Shown here: piece by piece, positions 1-7,797 of the stretch
Layout of the letters: every line of letters starts with the position of its first letter
Position numbering within the stretch: position 1 is the stretch's first letter
Origin: an uncultured Sphingomonas sp.
Lineage (GTDB): Bacteria; Pseudomonadota; Alphaproteobacteria; Sphingomonadales; Sphingomonadaceae
Direction: 5' to 3'
Assembly: GCF_946478955.1 (NCBI RefSeq)
Contig: NZ_CAMLDL010000003.1
Coordinates: 62,001-126,000, forward strand
DNA length: 64,000 nucleotides
Notes under the pieces: model-generated
The model's database searches: none
Told to the model about the DNA's origin: nothing
The model's input: only the letters and a program-made list of their open reading frames with translations
Program-made: the position numbers and the translations under genes

Positions 1-569
1 TTGAGCGCCTTTTCCGCCTGCATCAAGGCCGCCTTGGTAGCGTCGCCAAAACTTTTGACACTGCTTTCGCCGCCACCTTCTTCGGCAACGCGATACAGCT
101 CACTTTCCGCGCGCTCGATCTGGGTCAGCGGCGCCACATCTTCCGATGTATCAAGCGCGCCTTCCACCAGATCGCGCCCTACACCAACCAGCGCGCGCAG
201 CAGCGCCAGGTCATAGATTTGCTGTGCAAAATCGCGCGCGCCTATAACGGCGGCGCCGGAGCCGGTGAGCTTGGCCAGATAGGCCGGCCCGCCAATTTCC
301 TTCATCGCCTCGTCGGCGTCGAAAATCGGCTTCAGTGTAACCGGATTGGCCACCATATTCTTGTCGGTCATCCGCAGGATGGCCTCGTAAATCCGGCCGT
401 GCAGCGGTTCATGAAAATGATGCGGCTTCAGCTTGATCTGGACATCTTCGACCAGCCGGTTGTCGATCATCAATGCACCCAGTAACGCCGCCTCCGCCTC
501 AATATTCTGGGGAAGGGTTTGGGTCGCGGGCGTGTCGGCGCCCTCGTTGAGTCGGATAATTTCGGCCAT
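1..569 (-). CDS. dnaB: Replicative DNA helicase DnaB, N-terminal part (cut by window start)
   Basis: Reading the minus strand from an ATG at 569 gives a protein beginning MAEIIRLNEG, then LPQNIEAEAALLGALMID, the typical start of the DnaB N-terminal helical domain, followed by HHFHEPLHGRIYEAI and GGPAYLAKL. About 189 codons are present and the frame is open at base 1, so the linker and the RecA-like ATPase domain lie outside the window. DnaB is the hexameric helicase that unwinds the replication fork and binds primase through this N-terminal domain. It is divergent from dcd, with about 200 bases between them holding both promoters. Identification rests on family knowledge of the N-domain and is firm. 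Confidence 0.93.
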   Translation of the reverse strand, partial: MAEIIRLNEGADTPATQTLPQNIEAEAALLGALMIDNRLVEDVQIKLKPHHFHEPLHGRIYEAILRMTDKNMVANPVTLKPIFDADEAMKEIGGPAYLAKLTGSGAAVIGARDFAQQIYDLALLRALVGVGRDLVEGALDTSEDVAPLTQIERAESELYRVAEEGGGESSVKSFGDATKAALMQAEKAL

Positions 570-766
570 GCGTTGTTCGATACACCAAAAGTGGATGAAT
601 GACTCGGCCAGTCACATTTTTTCGTGGGTGAGTTTGTGGAAAACATCTGCGTCATTGCGAGCCGCCACCGGCGGCGTGGTAATCCAGCAACGCGCGCCGA
701 CCGGATTGCTTTGCGAGGCGTGCAATGGCGATTGATGGGAACGCCCTGCCCAGCTAGCCCACTCAT

Positions 767-1321
767 ATGAGCATTCTTTCCGACCGCTGGATTCGCGAGC
801 AGGCCGAGACCCATGGCATGATCGAACCGTTCGTCGAAGCGCAGCGCCGTAACGGCGTGATCAGCTATGGCCTGTCCTCTTATGGCTATGATGCGCGCGT
901 TGCAGACGAGTTCAAGATTTTCACCAATGTCGACAGTGCCGTGGTCGACCCCAAGGATTTCGCCGCCAACAGCTTTGTCGATCGGCAAACCGAGGTATGC
1001 ATCATTCCGCCCAACAGCTTCGCGCTGGCCCGGACGGTCGAATATTTCCGGGTGCCGGAAGATGTGCTCGTCATCTGCCTTGGCAAATCGACCTATGCGC
1101 GGTGCGGGATCATCGTGAATGTCACCCCGCTCGAGCCGGGTTGGGAGGGTCATGTGACACTGGAATTTTCCAACACGACGCCGCTACCCGCGAAAATCTA
1201 TGCCAATGAAGGCGCGTGCCAGTTCCTGTTCCTGAAGGGGAACGAACGGTGCGAGACCAGCTATAAGGACCGTGCCGGCAAATATATGGGACAAAAGGGC
1301 GTAACGCTGCCGAGGCTATAG
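767..1321 (+). CDS. dcd: dCTP deaminase
   Basis: This 184-residue protein has the full length of bacterial dCTP deaminase, which converts dCTP to dUTP for thymidylate synthesis. Recognisable blocks are the N-terminal [13 protein letters not shown], the [13 protein letters not shown] segment, the nucleotide-binding [10 protein letters not shown], the catalytic-region [16 protein letters not shown] with its conserved Glu, and C-terminal [14 protein letters not shown]. The ATG at 767 is the natural start. It stands alone, divergent from dnaB, and ends just before a bidirectional terminator. Confidence 0.96.
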   Translation: MSILSDRWIREQAETHGMIEPFVEAQRRNGVISYGLSSYGYDARVADEFKIFTNVDSAVVDPKDFAANSFVDRQTEVCIIPPNSFALARTVEYFRVPEDVLVICLGKSTYARCGIIVNVTPLEPGWEGHVTLEFSNTTPLPAKIYANEGACQFLFLKGNERCETSYKDRAGKYMGQKGVTLPRL

Positions 1322-1365
1322 TCCGGGGGACCGCAGCCGAACAGCGCACTGCCCCGCCAAACAAA

Positions 1366-1400
1366 GAAAAAGCCCCGGCGCGAACCGGGGCTTTTCTATT
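1366..1400. terminator. Bidirectional intrinsic terminator between dcd and the DUF1508 gene
   Basis: An 8-bp perfect stem AGCCCCGG / CCGGGGCT (1371-1378 and 1385-1392) closes a six-base loop. It has TTTTCTATTT on the plus side and an A-rich run (AAAGAAAA) before it, so it can stop dcd transcription on the plus strand and the converging gene on the minus strand. Confidence 0.85.
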
Positions 1401-1415
1401 TAGGATCCGGGCCGG

Positions 1416-1592
1416 TCAGGCCTCGTCCACAACCTCGGCGCCAGGGCCATTCTTGAGGATGGAGTCGATGGCATTCTTGGCGCTGGATTTCGAGCTGTAG
1501 CCCTCCGTCCAGAAGATCTTTTCGCCATTATATTCAAAGCTCACGCGAAACTCGCCAGCCTTATCTTTGCGAATGAAAAACTTGTGCGCCAC
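1416..1592 (-). CDS. DUF1508 (YegP-like) small protein
   Basis: A 58-residue protein starting at a GTG (1592) with GGGAGA eight bases upstream; the longer frame upstream has no comparable ribosome-binding site. The sequence HKFFIRKDKAGEFRVSFEYNGEKIFWTEGY matches the DUF1508 fold, in which K/F-x-x-G-E-x-x-W repeats form small beta-alpha units, followed by SSKSSAKNAIDSI. Family members are small cytoplasmic proteins of unknown role, often stress-associated. This copy has one unit where E. coli YegP has two. Confidence 0.82.
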   Translation of the reverse strand: MAHKFFIRKDKAGEFRVSFEYNGEKIFWTEGYSSKSSAKNAIDSILKNGPGAEVVDEA

Positions 1593-1672
1593 AGGCAAAT
1601 TCTCCCAATGGTAGGAAGCCCAGCCTAACAACATTTCCAGTGTCGGCTAGTCGACCCAAAAGGCGGTTCGGC

Positions 1673-2248
1673 TTACGCCAGTTTCGCCCTGCCGCCTTCG
1701 ATGATGTCGCACCAGTTGGCATATGCGTGCGCGATAGTCTTGAGGAAATCCTTGAGCGTGCCGTCCTTAACCAATCCGTCTTCACCGAAACTGTCGTCGC
1801 TGACGCCGCCCAGATAGGTTTCCGGCTGTTGCATCATCGGCATATCGAGGAAGACGCAGCATTGGCGGATCGCATGATTGGCCCCAAAACCGCCAATTCC
1901 GCCGGGTGAGGCGGTGACGATGCCGCCAGGTTTCTTCGAAAATACGCTCTGTCCATAAGGGCGCGAGCCGACATCGATAGCGTTCTTGATCGACCCCGGC
2001 ATCGAGCGATTATATTCCGGCGTCACAAACAAAACGCCGTCCATGTCGCGGACTTCATTGCGGAAACGCAGCCATGCGGGCGGCGCCTCGGCGCCTTCCA
2101 GGTCAGGGTTGTAAAGCGGCAGGTCGCCAATTTCGATGAAATGGCAATCGAGCCGGTCATGGAATGACGCAATGGATTCGGCGATCTTGCGGTTGAGACT
2201 ATCCCTGCGGAGCGAGCCGACTAGCACGGCGATGCGATGCGTTTTCAT
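1673..2248 (-). CDS. NADPH-dependent FMN reductase (flavodoxin-like)
   Basis: A 191-residue flavodoxin-fold protein. The N-terminal VLVGSLRRDSLNRKIA is the phosphate-binding loop for FMN, and VTPEYNRSMPGSIKNAIDVGSR is the diagnostic block of the NADPH-dependent FMN / quinone / chromate reductase family (ChrR, azoreductase type). SPGGIGGFGANHAIRQC is the third flavin loop. The enzyme reduces FMN or quinones with NAD(P)H; the physiological acceptor cannot be told from sequence. I chose the ATG at 2248 over an upstream TTG. It lies upstream of rnr on the same strand with a short gap, but no functional link is evident. Confidence 0.88.
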   Translation of the reverse strand: MKTHRIAVLVGSLRRDSLNRKIAESIASFHDRLDCHFIEIGDLPLYNPDLEGAEAPPAWLRFRNEVRDMDGVLFVTPEYNRSMPGSIKNAIDVGSRPYGQSVFSKKPGGIVTASPGGIGGFGANHAIRQCCVFLDMPMMQQPETYLGGVSDDSFGEDGLVKDGTLKDFLKTIAHAYANWCDIIEGGRAKLA

Positions 2249-2284
2249 GATCAATGCAAATCCCTGTTTATGAAATTTGTTCCG

Positions 2285-4582
2285 TTAGCGTTTTTTTCGG
2301 CCCTGATGGCGGATGTTTGCCGGACGCCCTCGCCGCGCGGTGGTGATTTTTTTGCCCGGCCGAGCGCGGTCGCGGCGGTCTCGCGGCGGCCCGGCGTACC
2401 GACCTTCGGGAAGTTCAAATCGCAGCGCGCCAGACGCAGGATTGGCCTCTGCCAGCTTCAGCTCGATCTTTTGCCCGACGCGATAAGTCTCGCCGCTTTC
2501 TTCGCCGATCAGCGCCCGCTGCGCCTCATCATACCGGAAATACTCATTGCCGAGGATAGCAGCGGGGACCAGGCCGTCGCCGCCCAAATCCTCAACCGTC
2601 GCAAAGAAGCCGAAAGGTTGGACGCCTGTTATGCGGCAGCGGAGGATTTGCCCCACCTTGTCGGCAAGGAATGCCGCGACATAGCGGTCAACCGTCTCGC
2701 GCTCCGCTTCCATCGCGCGGCGTTCGAGATTCGACAAATGTTCGCCAAGTTCGACAAAGCGCGCCGCGTCCTCTGTCGGAAGACCGCCTGGGCCCAGCTT
2801 GAACGCGGTGACGAGGGCACGGTGTACGACGAGGTCGGCATAGCGACGGATCGGCGACGTAAAGTGGGCGTAAGCGCCAAGCGCCAGCCCAAAATGACCG
2901 AGCGTTTCCGGCGAATAACGCGCCTGCATTTGCGTCCGAAGCACCTGTTCCATGATTTCCGGACGGGCAGGATCATCTTCGCCAATACGGTTTATGATGC
3001 GGTTGAATGTGGCCGGACGGATCACTTGTCCCAGCGCAAATTCGAGGCCATGGGTAGCAAGATAGTCCTTCAATGCGACCAGCTTTTCCCGGCTCGGCTC
3101 CTCATGGACGCGGTACATGACCGGCGATTTCTTACGCTCCAACGCCTTGGCCACTGCGACATTGGCGGCGATCATATAATCCTCGACAAGCCTGTGGGCG
3201 TCGAGCCGTTCTCGCGGGGCGACCGACATGATGCGCCCCTTCTCATCAAGCACGACACGACGCTCCGGCAGATCAAGGTCGAGCGGTTCGCGCCGGTCGC
3301 GGTCTTTGAGCATGGCGCGCCAACACGCCCACAGTGGTTTCAGCCCATGGTCGACAACGTCCTTTGACACCGGGCCATCGAGCGGTGGCATCGAGCAAGG
3401 TGACGAGGACACCTCCACTGCGTCTTCGTCCACCGCATCCATCGCCGCCTGTGCATTTTCATATGCAATATTTGCAGCAATACAAACTTTGGCACGGGTA
3501 AAGCGCCAATTCTTCAACGTGCCGTCTTTCCCAACGTGGAGGTGACAAGCCATTGCGGCACGTATCTCGCCCTCTTTCAGCGAACACATGTCGCTCGACA
3601 ATTCGTGGGGCAGCATGGGGACAACGCGGTCGGGGAAATAGACGCTGTTGCCGCGCGCGCGCGCTTCCTTGTCGATCAGGCTGCCCGGGCGGACATAGAA
3701 GCTGACATCGGCAATCGCGACAATCGCATCCCAGCCATCGCCGTCCTCGCGCGCCTTCGCCCATATCGCGTCGTCGTGGTCGCGCGCGTCTTCTGGGTCG
3801 ATCGCGACGATGGGCAGGTGGGTGAGGTCTTCGCGGTCGTCACCGAGCGGTTGCACGGCGACTTCTCGAGCTTCTGCAAGCACTTCGTCGCTGAAGTGGT
3901 CTGGAATTCCGAACTTGTGGATTGCGATCAAGCTGAAGCTGCGCGGGGCGAAGGGATCGCCGATGATGGCGTCAACCCGCGCGGTCTGTCGCGGCGGGCG
4001 GCCTGATGGCTCGGCCAGCACCAGATCGCCAACCTCTGCGCCTTTCAGGTCGGAGATCAGCAGCTCTCGCCGCTCGCGTTTGTCGACAGGCGTGAGGAAA
4101 CGCTTGTCGCCGTCCTTGCGGACCACCCCGAGGATCAGCTCGGCGCTTCGGGCGAGCTTCTTCATCACGGTGGCGATTATGCCCTTGCCACGTTCTTCGG
4201 TACGGACGAGCACGCGATCGTTGAGCGCGAGCGCGGAGCGACGGCCCTTTTCCATGATGCGGATGCGCGGCGGCGGGGTGTCGGCGTGCCATTGTTCCGG
4301 CGTCCCCCACACTTCACCATCGTCGATCGAGACAATGCGCAGCACCGTGACCCTGGGCACCCCGCCCATCTTGTGAAACGCGCGGCCAGGTGCGGAGTCG
4401 ATCAGCCCTTCGTCGGCCATGTCTTTGAGCAGAGCCTTCAGCGCAATCTTCTCATTGCCCTTCAGGCCGAACGCCTTTGCAATCTCACGCTTGCCGGCGG
4501 GTTGGTCGGACGTCTCGATAAAATCGAGAACCTGTTTGGCGGTCGGAAGGCCTGACGGTGGGGGGGGAGGTTTGCGAGGCAT
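2285..4582 (-). CDS. rnr: Ribonuclease R
   Basis: A 765-residue 3'-5' exoribonuclease. It has an N-terminal helix-turn-helix-like region (about residues 10-70), cold-shock domains, an RNB catalytic domain with the active-site aspartate cluster DPEDARDHDDA (residues 262-272), and a C-terminal S1 domain followed by a basic arginine/lysine tail. It degrades structured RNA and takes part in rRNA and tmRNA quality control. The start is set at the ATG at 4582, preceded by GGAGC. An in-frame extension to 4639 would only translate a dispersed repeat and is rejected. A run of eight G at 4560-4567 encodes consecutive prolines near the start and could be error-prone. Confidence 0.95.
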   Translation of the reverse strand: MPRKPPPPPSGLPTAKQVLDFIETSDQPAGKREIAKAFGLKGNEKIALKALLKDMADEGLIDSAPGRAFHKMGGVPRVTVLRIVSIDDGEVWGTPEQWHADTPPPRIRIMEKGRRSALALNDRVLVRTEERGKGIIATVMKKLARSAELILGVVRKDGDKRFLTPVDKRERRELLISDLKGAEVGDLVLAEPSGRPPRQTARVDAIIGDPFAPRSFSLIAIHKFGIPDHFSDEVLAEAREVAVQPLGDDREDLTHLPIVAIDPEDARDHDDAIWAKAREDGDGWDAIVAIADVSFYVRPGSLIDKEARARGNSVYFPDRVVPMLPHELSSDMCSLKEGEIRAAMACHLHVGKDGTLKNWRFTRAKVCIAANIAYENAQAAMDAVDEDAVEVSSSPCSMPPLDGPVSKDVVDHGLKPLWACWRAMLKDRDRREPLDLDLPERRVVLDEKGRIMSVAPRERLDAHRLVEDYMIAANVAVAKALERKKSPVMYRVHEEPSREKLVALKDYLATHGLEFALGQVIRPATFNRIINRIGEDDPARPEIMEQVLRTQMQARYSPETLGHFGLALGAYAHFTSPIRRYADLVVHRALVTAFKLGPGGLPTEDAARFVELGEHLSNLERRAMEAERETVDRYVAAFLADKVGQILRCRITGVQPFGFFATVEDLGGDGLVPAAILGNEYFRYDEAQRALIGEESGETYRVGQKIELKLAEANPASGALRFELPEGRYAGPPRDRRDRARPGKKITTARRGRPANIRHQGRKKR

Positions 4583-4594
4583 AGTGCTCCTATC

Positions 4595-4682
4595 ATCGTC
4601 ATACCGGACTTGATCCGGCATCCGCCGTTTCTGTCTCAACTGTATTGAAGGAAGGCAGACCCCGGCTCAAGGTCGGGGTGAC
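4595..4682. repeat. Dispersed palindromic repeats upstream of rnr
   Basis: Two short hairpin elements fill the gap between rnr and the M28 peptidase gene. The first is GTCATACCGGACTTGATCC (stem CCGGA/TCCGG). The second is ACCCCGGCTCAAGGTCGGGGT at about 4659-4678. Such sequences are common dispersed intergenic repeats in alphaproteobacteria and may also act as weak terminators for the upstream peptidase gene. Confidence 0.6.
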
Positions 4683-4685
4683 GGT

Positions 4686-6044
4686 TTATTTCTTCGCGTC
4701 CGGCGCGACATAAGGTTTGAACGCCCCGCCCGGCACCGCGGTGGCGACCGGACTTTCATTGCCGCCTGTGCCCATCGACGAAACCCCAAAGACCCAATCA
4801 TCGACGCGAATACCCTTCAGCTTTGTGCCCCAGGGCGACGTGCAGGGCTTTCCTTCACAGGTGCCGACCACGATCTCTGATGCTGGCTCCCATTGAGCGG
4901 CGTCTGTCCGCCGCTTGTAGATTTTGTATCCGGCAGTTCCAACGGGCATGAATGAGATAGTCGTGTCCGTGCTCACGGCACCCTCAACCGTCGGCGCGGG
5001 CGGCGGCGGGGCGCTGGCGATGGCGGCTAGCGCGGCGACGTTGAGGCGGGTGACTTTGGCGAGGTAGGGGAAGTCCATCTTGTCGATGGTGTCGCCATAG
5101 TCGACGCCGCCCTCTTTCCGCAGATCCTGATGCTGCTGGTTATAGTTTTCGACCGCGACGGACAGGCGCACAGCGGGAAATCCCGCGTTCAAAAATTCCG
5201 TATGGTCCCCGCCCCGCCCGAACCGGTCGTTGCGCCAGACCTGCATGACGTCGAGGCCGATGGCGGGCAGGCGATCTGCAAGCGTGTCGAGGAACCGCGA
5301 GATGTTGCGGGAGGGGCTGTCATTTTCCCCACCCATGCTGCGGACGGCGGCGCGCAGTTCATCGCCGCCCTGCCAGCGCAGCCCTTCGGAAAAGACGCGG
5401 ACCACATTGTCATTGCAGACACCGTCCGACCCGCACGAATTACCGATGATGTCATTGTTCAAATTGGCGATGACGTTCCAGCCCTGCGCCTTGGCATAAT
5501 CGGCGAGAATCTTTCCGCCGAGCAACCCCTGCTCCTCCCCGCTAAGCGCCGCATAGACGATGGTGCCGGGGAATTTCTGTTTGGACAGCACCCGCGCCGC
5601 CTCCAATACCGCCGCCGTCCCGCTACCGTCGTCATTGGCGCCGGGGGCGTCGGCGGCGGTGTTCATCACATCGCTGACGCGGCTGTCGATATGGCCCGTG
5701 ATAATGACGACATCGTTGGGGCGCTGCGTCCCGCGCTGGATACCGACCGCGTTGCAGACCTTGGTCGGGGTCGGCACGCGCTTGCCGGTGACGGTATCGC
5801 AGGTTTGGAGGGTTTGGAGGCCGAGCCCCTTCATCTCCCCTTCTGCCCAGCGCACCGCCGCGCCGATGCCGCGCTTCGGGTCGGTTTGGGATGACAGGGT
5901 GTGGCGTGTGCCAAAGCTGACGAGCTTTTCGACGGTGGCGTGAATCCTCTTTTGGTCAACGCCCGCGCTGATTTCGGTGAGGCGCTGGTCGACGGGTGAA
6001 AGTGCGGCTGGCGCGGCGGCGGCAAGGAGGAATGCGCTAATCAT
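4686..6044 (-). CDS. Secreted M28-family zinc metallopeptidase
   Basis: About 452 residues with a hydrophobic, alanine-rich N-terminal signal segment, so probably exported. The M28 aminopeptidase core is clear: TGHID (His118, Asp120 region), APGANDDGSGTAA (Asp138, bridging zinc ligand), LSGEEQGLLG (Glu170-Glu171, catalytic base and ligand), LNNDIIGN, and a distal GGDHTEF histidine. Cysteine pairs (CDTVTGK, NSCGSDGVC, GTCEGKPC) suggest disulfides in the periplasm. After residue 350 there is a beta-rich C-terminal extension resembling a fibronectin-like module. The predicted start is uncertain: ATG at 6044 or an in-frame TTG at 6080, neither with a clear ribosome-binding site. Confidence 0.88.
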   Translation of the reverse strand: MISAFLLAAAAPAALSPVDQRLTEISAGVDQKRIHATVEKLVSFGTRHTLSSQTDPKRGIGAAVRWAEGEMKGLGLQTLQTCDTVTGKRVPTPTKVCNAVGIQRGTQRPNDVVIITGHIDSRVSDVMNTAADAPGANDDGSGTAAVLEAARVLSKQKFPGTIVYAALSGEEQGLLGGKILADYAKAQGWNVIANLNNDIIGNSCGSDGVCNDNVVRVFSEGLRWQGGDELRAAVRSMGGENDSPSRNISRFLDTLADRLPAIGLDVMQVWRNDRFGRGGDHTEFLNAGFPAVRLSVAVENYNQQHQDLRKEGGVDYGDTIDKMDFPYLAKVTRLNVAALAAIASAPPPPAPTVEGAVSTDTTISFMPVGTAGYKIYKRRTDAAQWEPASEIVVGTCEGKPCTSPWGTKLKGIRVDDWVFGVSSMGTGGNESPVATAVPGGAFKPYVAPDAKK

Positions 6045-6091
6045 GGCGGCTATGGTGGCATGGTGGGAGGGGAATGCCAAATATCATCAAG

Positions 6092-6160
6092 TCGTCATTC
6101 CCGCGAAAGCGGGAACCTACCCTAGCAAAAACTGGGCTCCCGCTTTCGCGGGAATGACGA
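6092..6160. repeat. Dispersed inverted repeat (GTCATTCCCGCGAAAGCGGG family)
   Basis: Perfect 23-bp inverted arms at 6092-6114 and 6138-6160 surround a 23-base centre; each arm also folds alone (CCCGCGAAAGCGGG). The same arm sequence recurs at 19146-19271, so this is a dispersed, possibly mobile palindromic element. It sits between the convergently placed ends of the peptidase 5' region and the EamA permease 3' end. Confidence 0.85.
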
Positions 6161-6166
6161 TTGAGA

Positions 6167-7075
6167 TTAACCCACACTCCGTTTCCGCATGCGATGCTCC
6201 CGCCTCAAAATTACAAGGCCAGAGCCGATGACAATCGGGGCCCCGATCCAGGTCCAGTGCGACGGCATTTGCTGGAATAACAGCACGCCAAGAAGGCTGG
6301 CCCAGATCAGGCTGGTGTAATCCATCGGCATTACCAGCGCGACCGGGGCGAAGCGTAGTGCGGCGGTCAACGTAAGCTGCGCCAGTCCGCCCGCGAGCGA
6401 AAGGACGAAGATAATCGTCCAGGTTGCAGGATCGTGCGCTTGGCCGACGAATGGCATCAGCAGCGCCATCGGTACCAGGCTCGAAACCGCAAACCAGAAC
6501 ACGGTGGTCGGCGCCGCTTCGGTCGCGCCGAGGCGGCGGATGACGATGGTCACGGCGGCGGTCATGCCGGCCGCGACGATGGCCACGGCAATGCCGTTCA
6601 GCGGCAGATGATTTTCGCCCGGCTGAACGATCACCAGCACGCCGATGAACCCGACCAGCACCGCGCCCCATCGCCATTTGCCGGTCGGTTCATGGAGCAG
6701 CATGGCGGCGAGGATTACCGAGAAGATCGGTACCGAAAAACCGATCGCGGTTGCTTCGGCCAAGGGAAGCAGCGCGAAAGACAGGAAGTTGAGGCCCATC
6801 GCCGTAAGGCCCAACGCCATCCTCCCGACATGCGCCTTCACCCTTTTGGTCCGAAGCGATGCGAAGCCGGGGCCAAACGCCACCCACAAGGTCGCGCAGG
6901 TCGCCGTCCCGATCTGCCGGTAAAACAGGCTTTCGATCACATTGACCCCGCGCTGCGACGCCATTTTCACACCGGCGAACATGATCGCGAGCAGGAGCGC
7001 GGTCAAAAGCCGCAGCCCCATGCCCAACAGCGGCTGCTGTTCAACGGGTCGGTCGGTGTCATGGGCGGGCGGCAT
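6167..7075 (-). CDS. EamA/DMT-superfamily permease
   Basis: A roughly 302-residue inner-membrane protein with about ten hydrophobic segments arranged as two EamA repeats of five. Examples are LLTALLLAIMFAGVKMA at the start and a second set from ATWTIIFVLSLAGG on. The DMT family exports metabolites such as amino acids; substrate cannot be deduced. The start is ambiguous: ATG at 7075 is used here, while a GTG at 7129 would extend it 18 residues and run close to the divergent promoter of the SeqA-like gene. Confidence 0.85.
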   Translation of the reverse strand: MPPAHDTDRPVEQQPLLGMGLRLLTALLLAIMFAGVKMASQRGVNVIESLFYRQIGTATCATLWVAFGPGFASLRTKRVKAHVGRMALGLTAMGLNFLSFALLPLAEATAIGFSVPIFSVILAAMLLHEPTGKWRWGAVLVGFIGVLVIVQPGENHLPLNGIAVAIVAAGMTAAVTIVIRRLGATEAAPTTVFWFAVSSLVPMALLMPFVGQAHDPATWTIIFVLSLAGGLAQLTLTAALRFAPVALVMPMDYTSLIWASLLGVLLFQQMPSHWTWIGAPIVIGSGLVILRREHRMRKRSVG

Positions 7076-7133
7076 GGGCGCAGTGCCTAAGACCGGAAGA
7101 CGCACAATGCAAAATAGCCCTCTCCGCACTCCA

Positions 7134-7183
7134 TTGACGCATCAGAGTTATCCCTTATAAGGGCACTTGCTTATAAGGGATAA
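7134..7183 (+). promoter_or_regulatory. Promoter and palindromic operator of the SeqA-like gene
   Basis: A -35 box TTGACG (7134-7139) and -10 box TATAAG (7156-7161) are spaced 16 bases. The -10 lies inside a perfect 14-bp inverted repeat, TTATCCCTTATAAG (7148-7161) and CTTATAAGGGATAA (7170-7183), with an eight-base spacer. The left half is embedded in a second palindrome CCCTTATAAGGG (7152-7163). The right arm ends five bases before the ATG. A regulator bound here would block both transcription and the start region. Autoregulation by the adjacent ribbon-helix-helix protein is the simplest guess, but it is inference. Confidence 0.7.
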
Positions 7184-7187
7184 TGAT

Positions 7188-7727
7188 ATGGGACGCCTTC
7201 GTACAATTGGGATCGATGTGGATGTTCACAGGATCATCGAGCAGGCACGGCAGTCATTTGCCGAAACCGAAAATGACATCCTGCGCCGCTTGCTCAACGC
7301 GAAGGGCGTAGCGCGCGAGCCGGAAAGCGGTATAGCGCCCGCGCCTCGCATTGCCCTGCCGACCGCATCCCGTACTCGCGGATTATGGTGCGTGAGAATT
7401 GGTGACGGTCGAATTCCGGCCGCCAACCTGAAAGACGCGTATCGGGCATTGCTTTTGCAGCTATCGGCGATGTCCGATGACTTCCTTCCCGCATTTGCGA
7501 ATGAGAAGGCCAGAAGCCGCCGCTTCATCGCCCGGCGTCCAGAGGAGCTCTATCTAAGCTCACCGCATCTCGCCAAAGCATATGCCGCGCCGCTCACCAA
7601 CGGCTGGTATTTCGACAGCAACCTTTCAGGCGAGCAGGTCGCATCGCGCGCACGCGTCGCGGCCAGGATTGCCGGCCTACGCTATGGGCAGGACGTAAGT
7701 ATCATGGAGAATCTGCGCGAGATATGA
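7188..7727 (+). CDS. SeqA-like DNA-binding protein
   Basis: A 179-residue protein close to E. coli SeqA in length (181) and layout. Residues 5-36 (RTIGIDVDVHRIIEQ ... NDILRRLL) match the SeqA N-terminal ribbon-helix-helix oligomerisation domain, including the DILRR-L signature. After a proline/alanine linker, residues 83-175 follow the order of the SeqA C-terminal hemimethylated-DNA-binding domain: helix YRALLLQLS, KARSRRFIA (compare GRTRVYFA), E-x-LYL, and a loop LTNGWYFDSNLSGEQ (compare TPYWVITNTNTGRK). SeqA sequesters newly replicated origins. What this copy binds is unknown, since alphaproteobacteria normally methylate GANTC rather than GATC. The start is the ATG at 7188, directly after the operator. 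Function is inferred from motif pattern only. Confidence 0.6.
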   Translation: MGRLRTIGIDVDVHRIIEQARQSFAETENDILRRLLNAKGVAREPESGIAPAPRIALPTASRTRGLWCVRIGDGRIPAANLKDAYRALLLQLSAMSDDFLPAFANEKARSRRFIARRPEELYLSSPHLAKAYAAPLTNGWYFDSNLSGEQVASRARVAARIAGLRYGQDVSIMENLREI

Positions 7728-7797
7728 CCTGAATCTGGCCTTTGCCGCTCCACTTGGTTAGGGAGCGGCCAAACCAAACGAGAGAGGCCCCTTCCCC

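Noticed and set aside
470..1153. 227-codon minus-strand frame spanning the dnaB-dcd gap
   Set aside because: It overlaps two well-supported genes in other frames and shows no recognisable family.
2237..3367. 376-codon plus-strand open frame
   Set aside because: It lies antisense to rnr; long antisense frames are expected in GC-rich coding DNA and no protein motif is visible.
4560..4567. Frameshift in rnr at the poly-G run
   Set aside because: The reading frame is intact across it and the proline run is plausible in the linker; no evidence of disruption.
4583..4639. In-frame 19-residue N-terminal extension of RNase R
   Set aside because: It translates a dispersed palindromic repeat, lacks a ribosome-binding site, and the ATG at 4582 has one.
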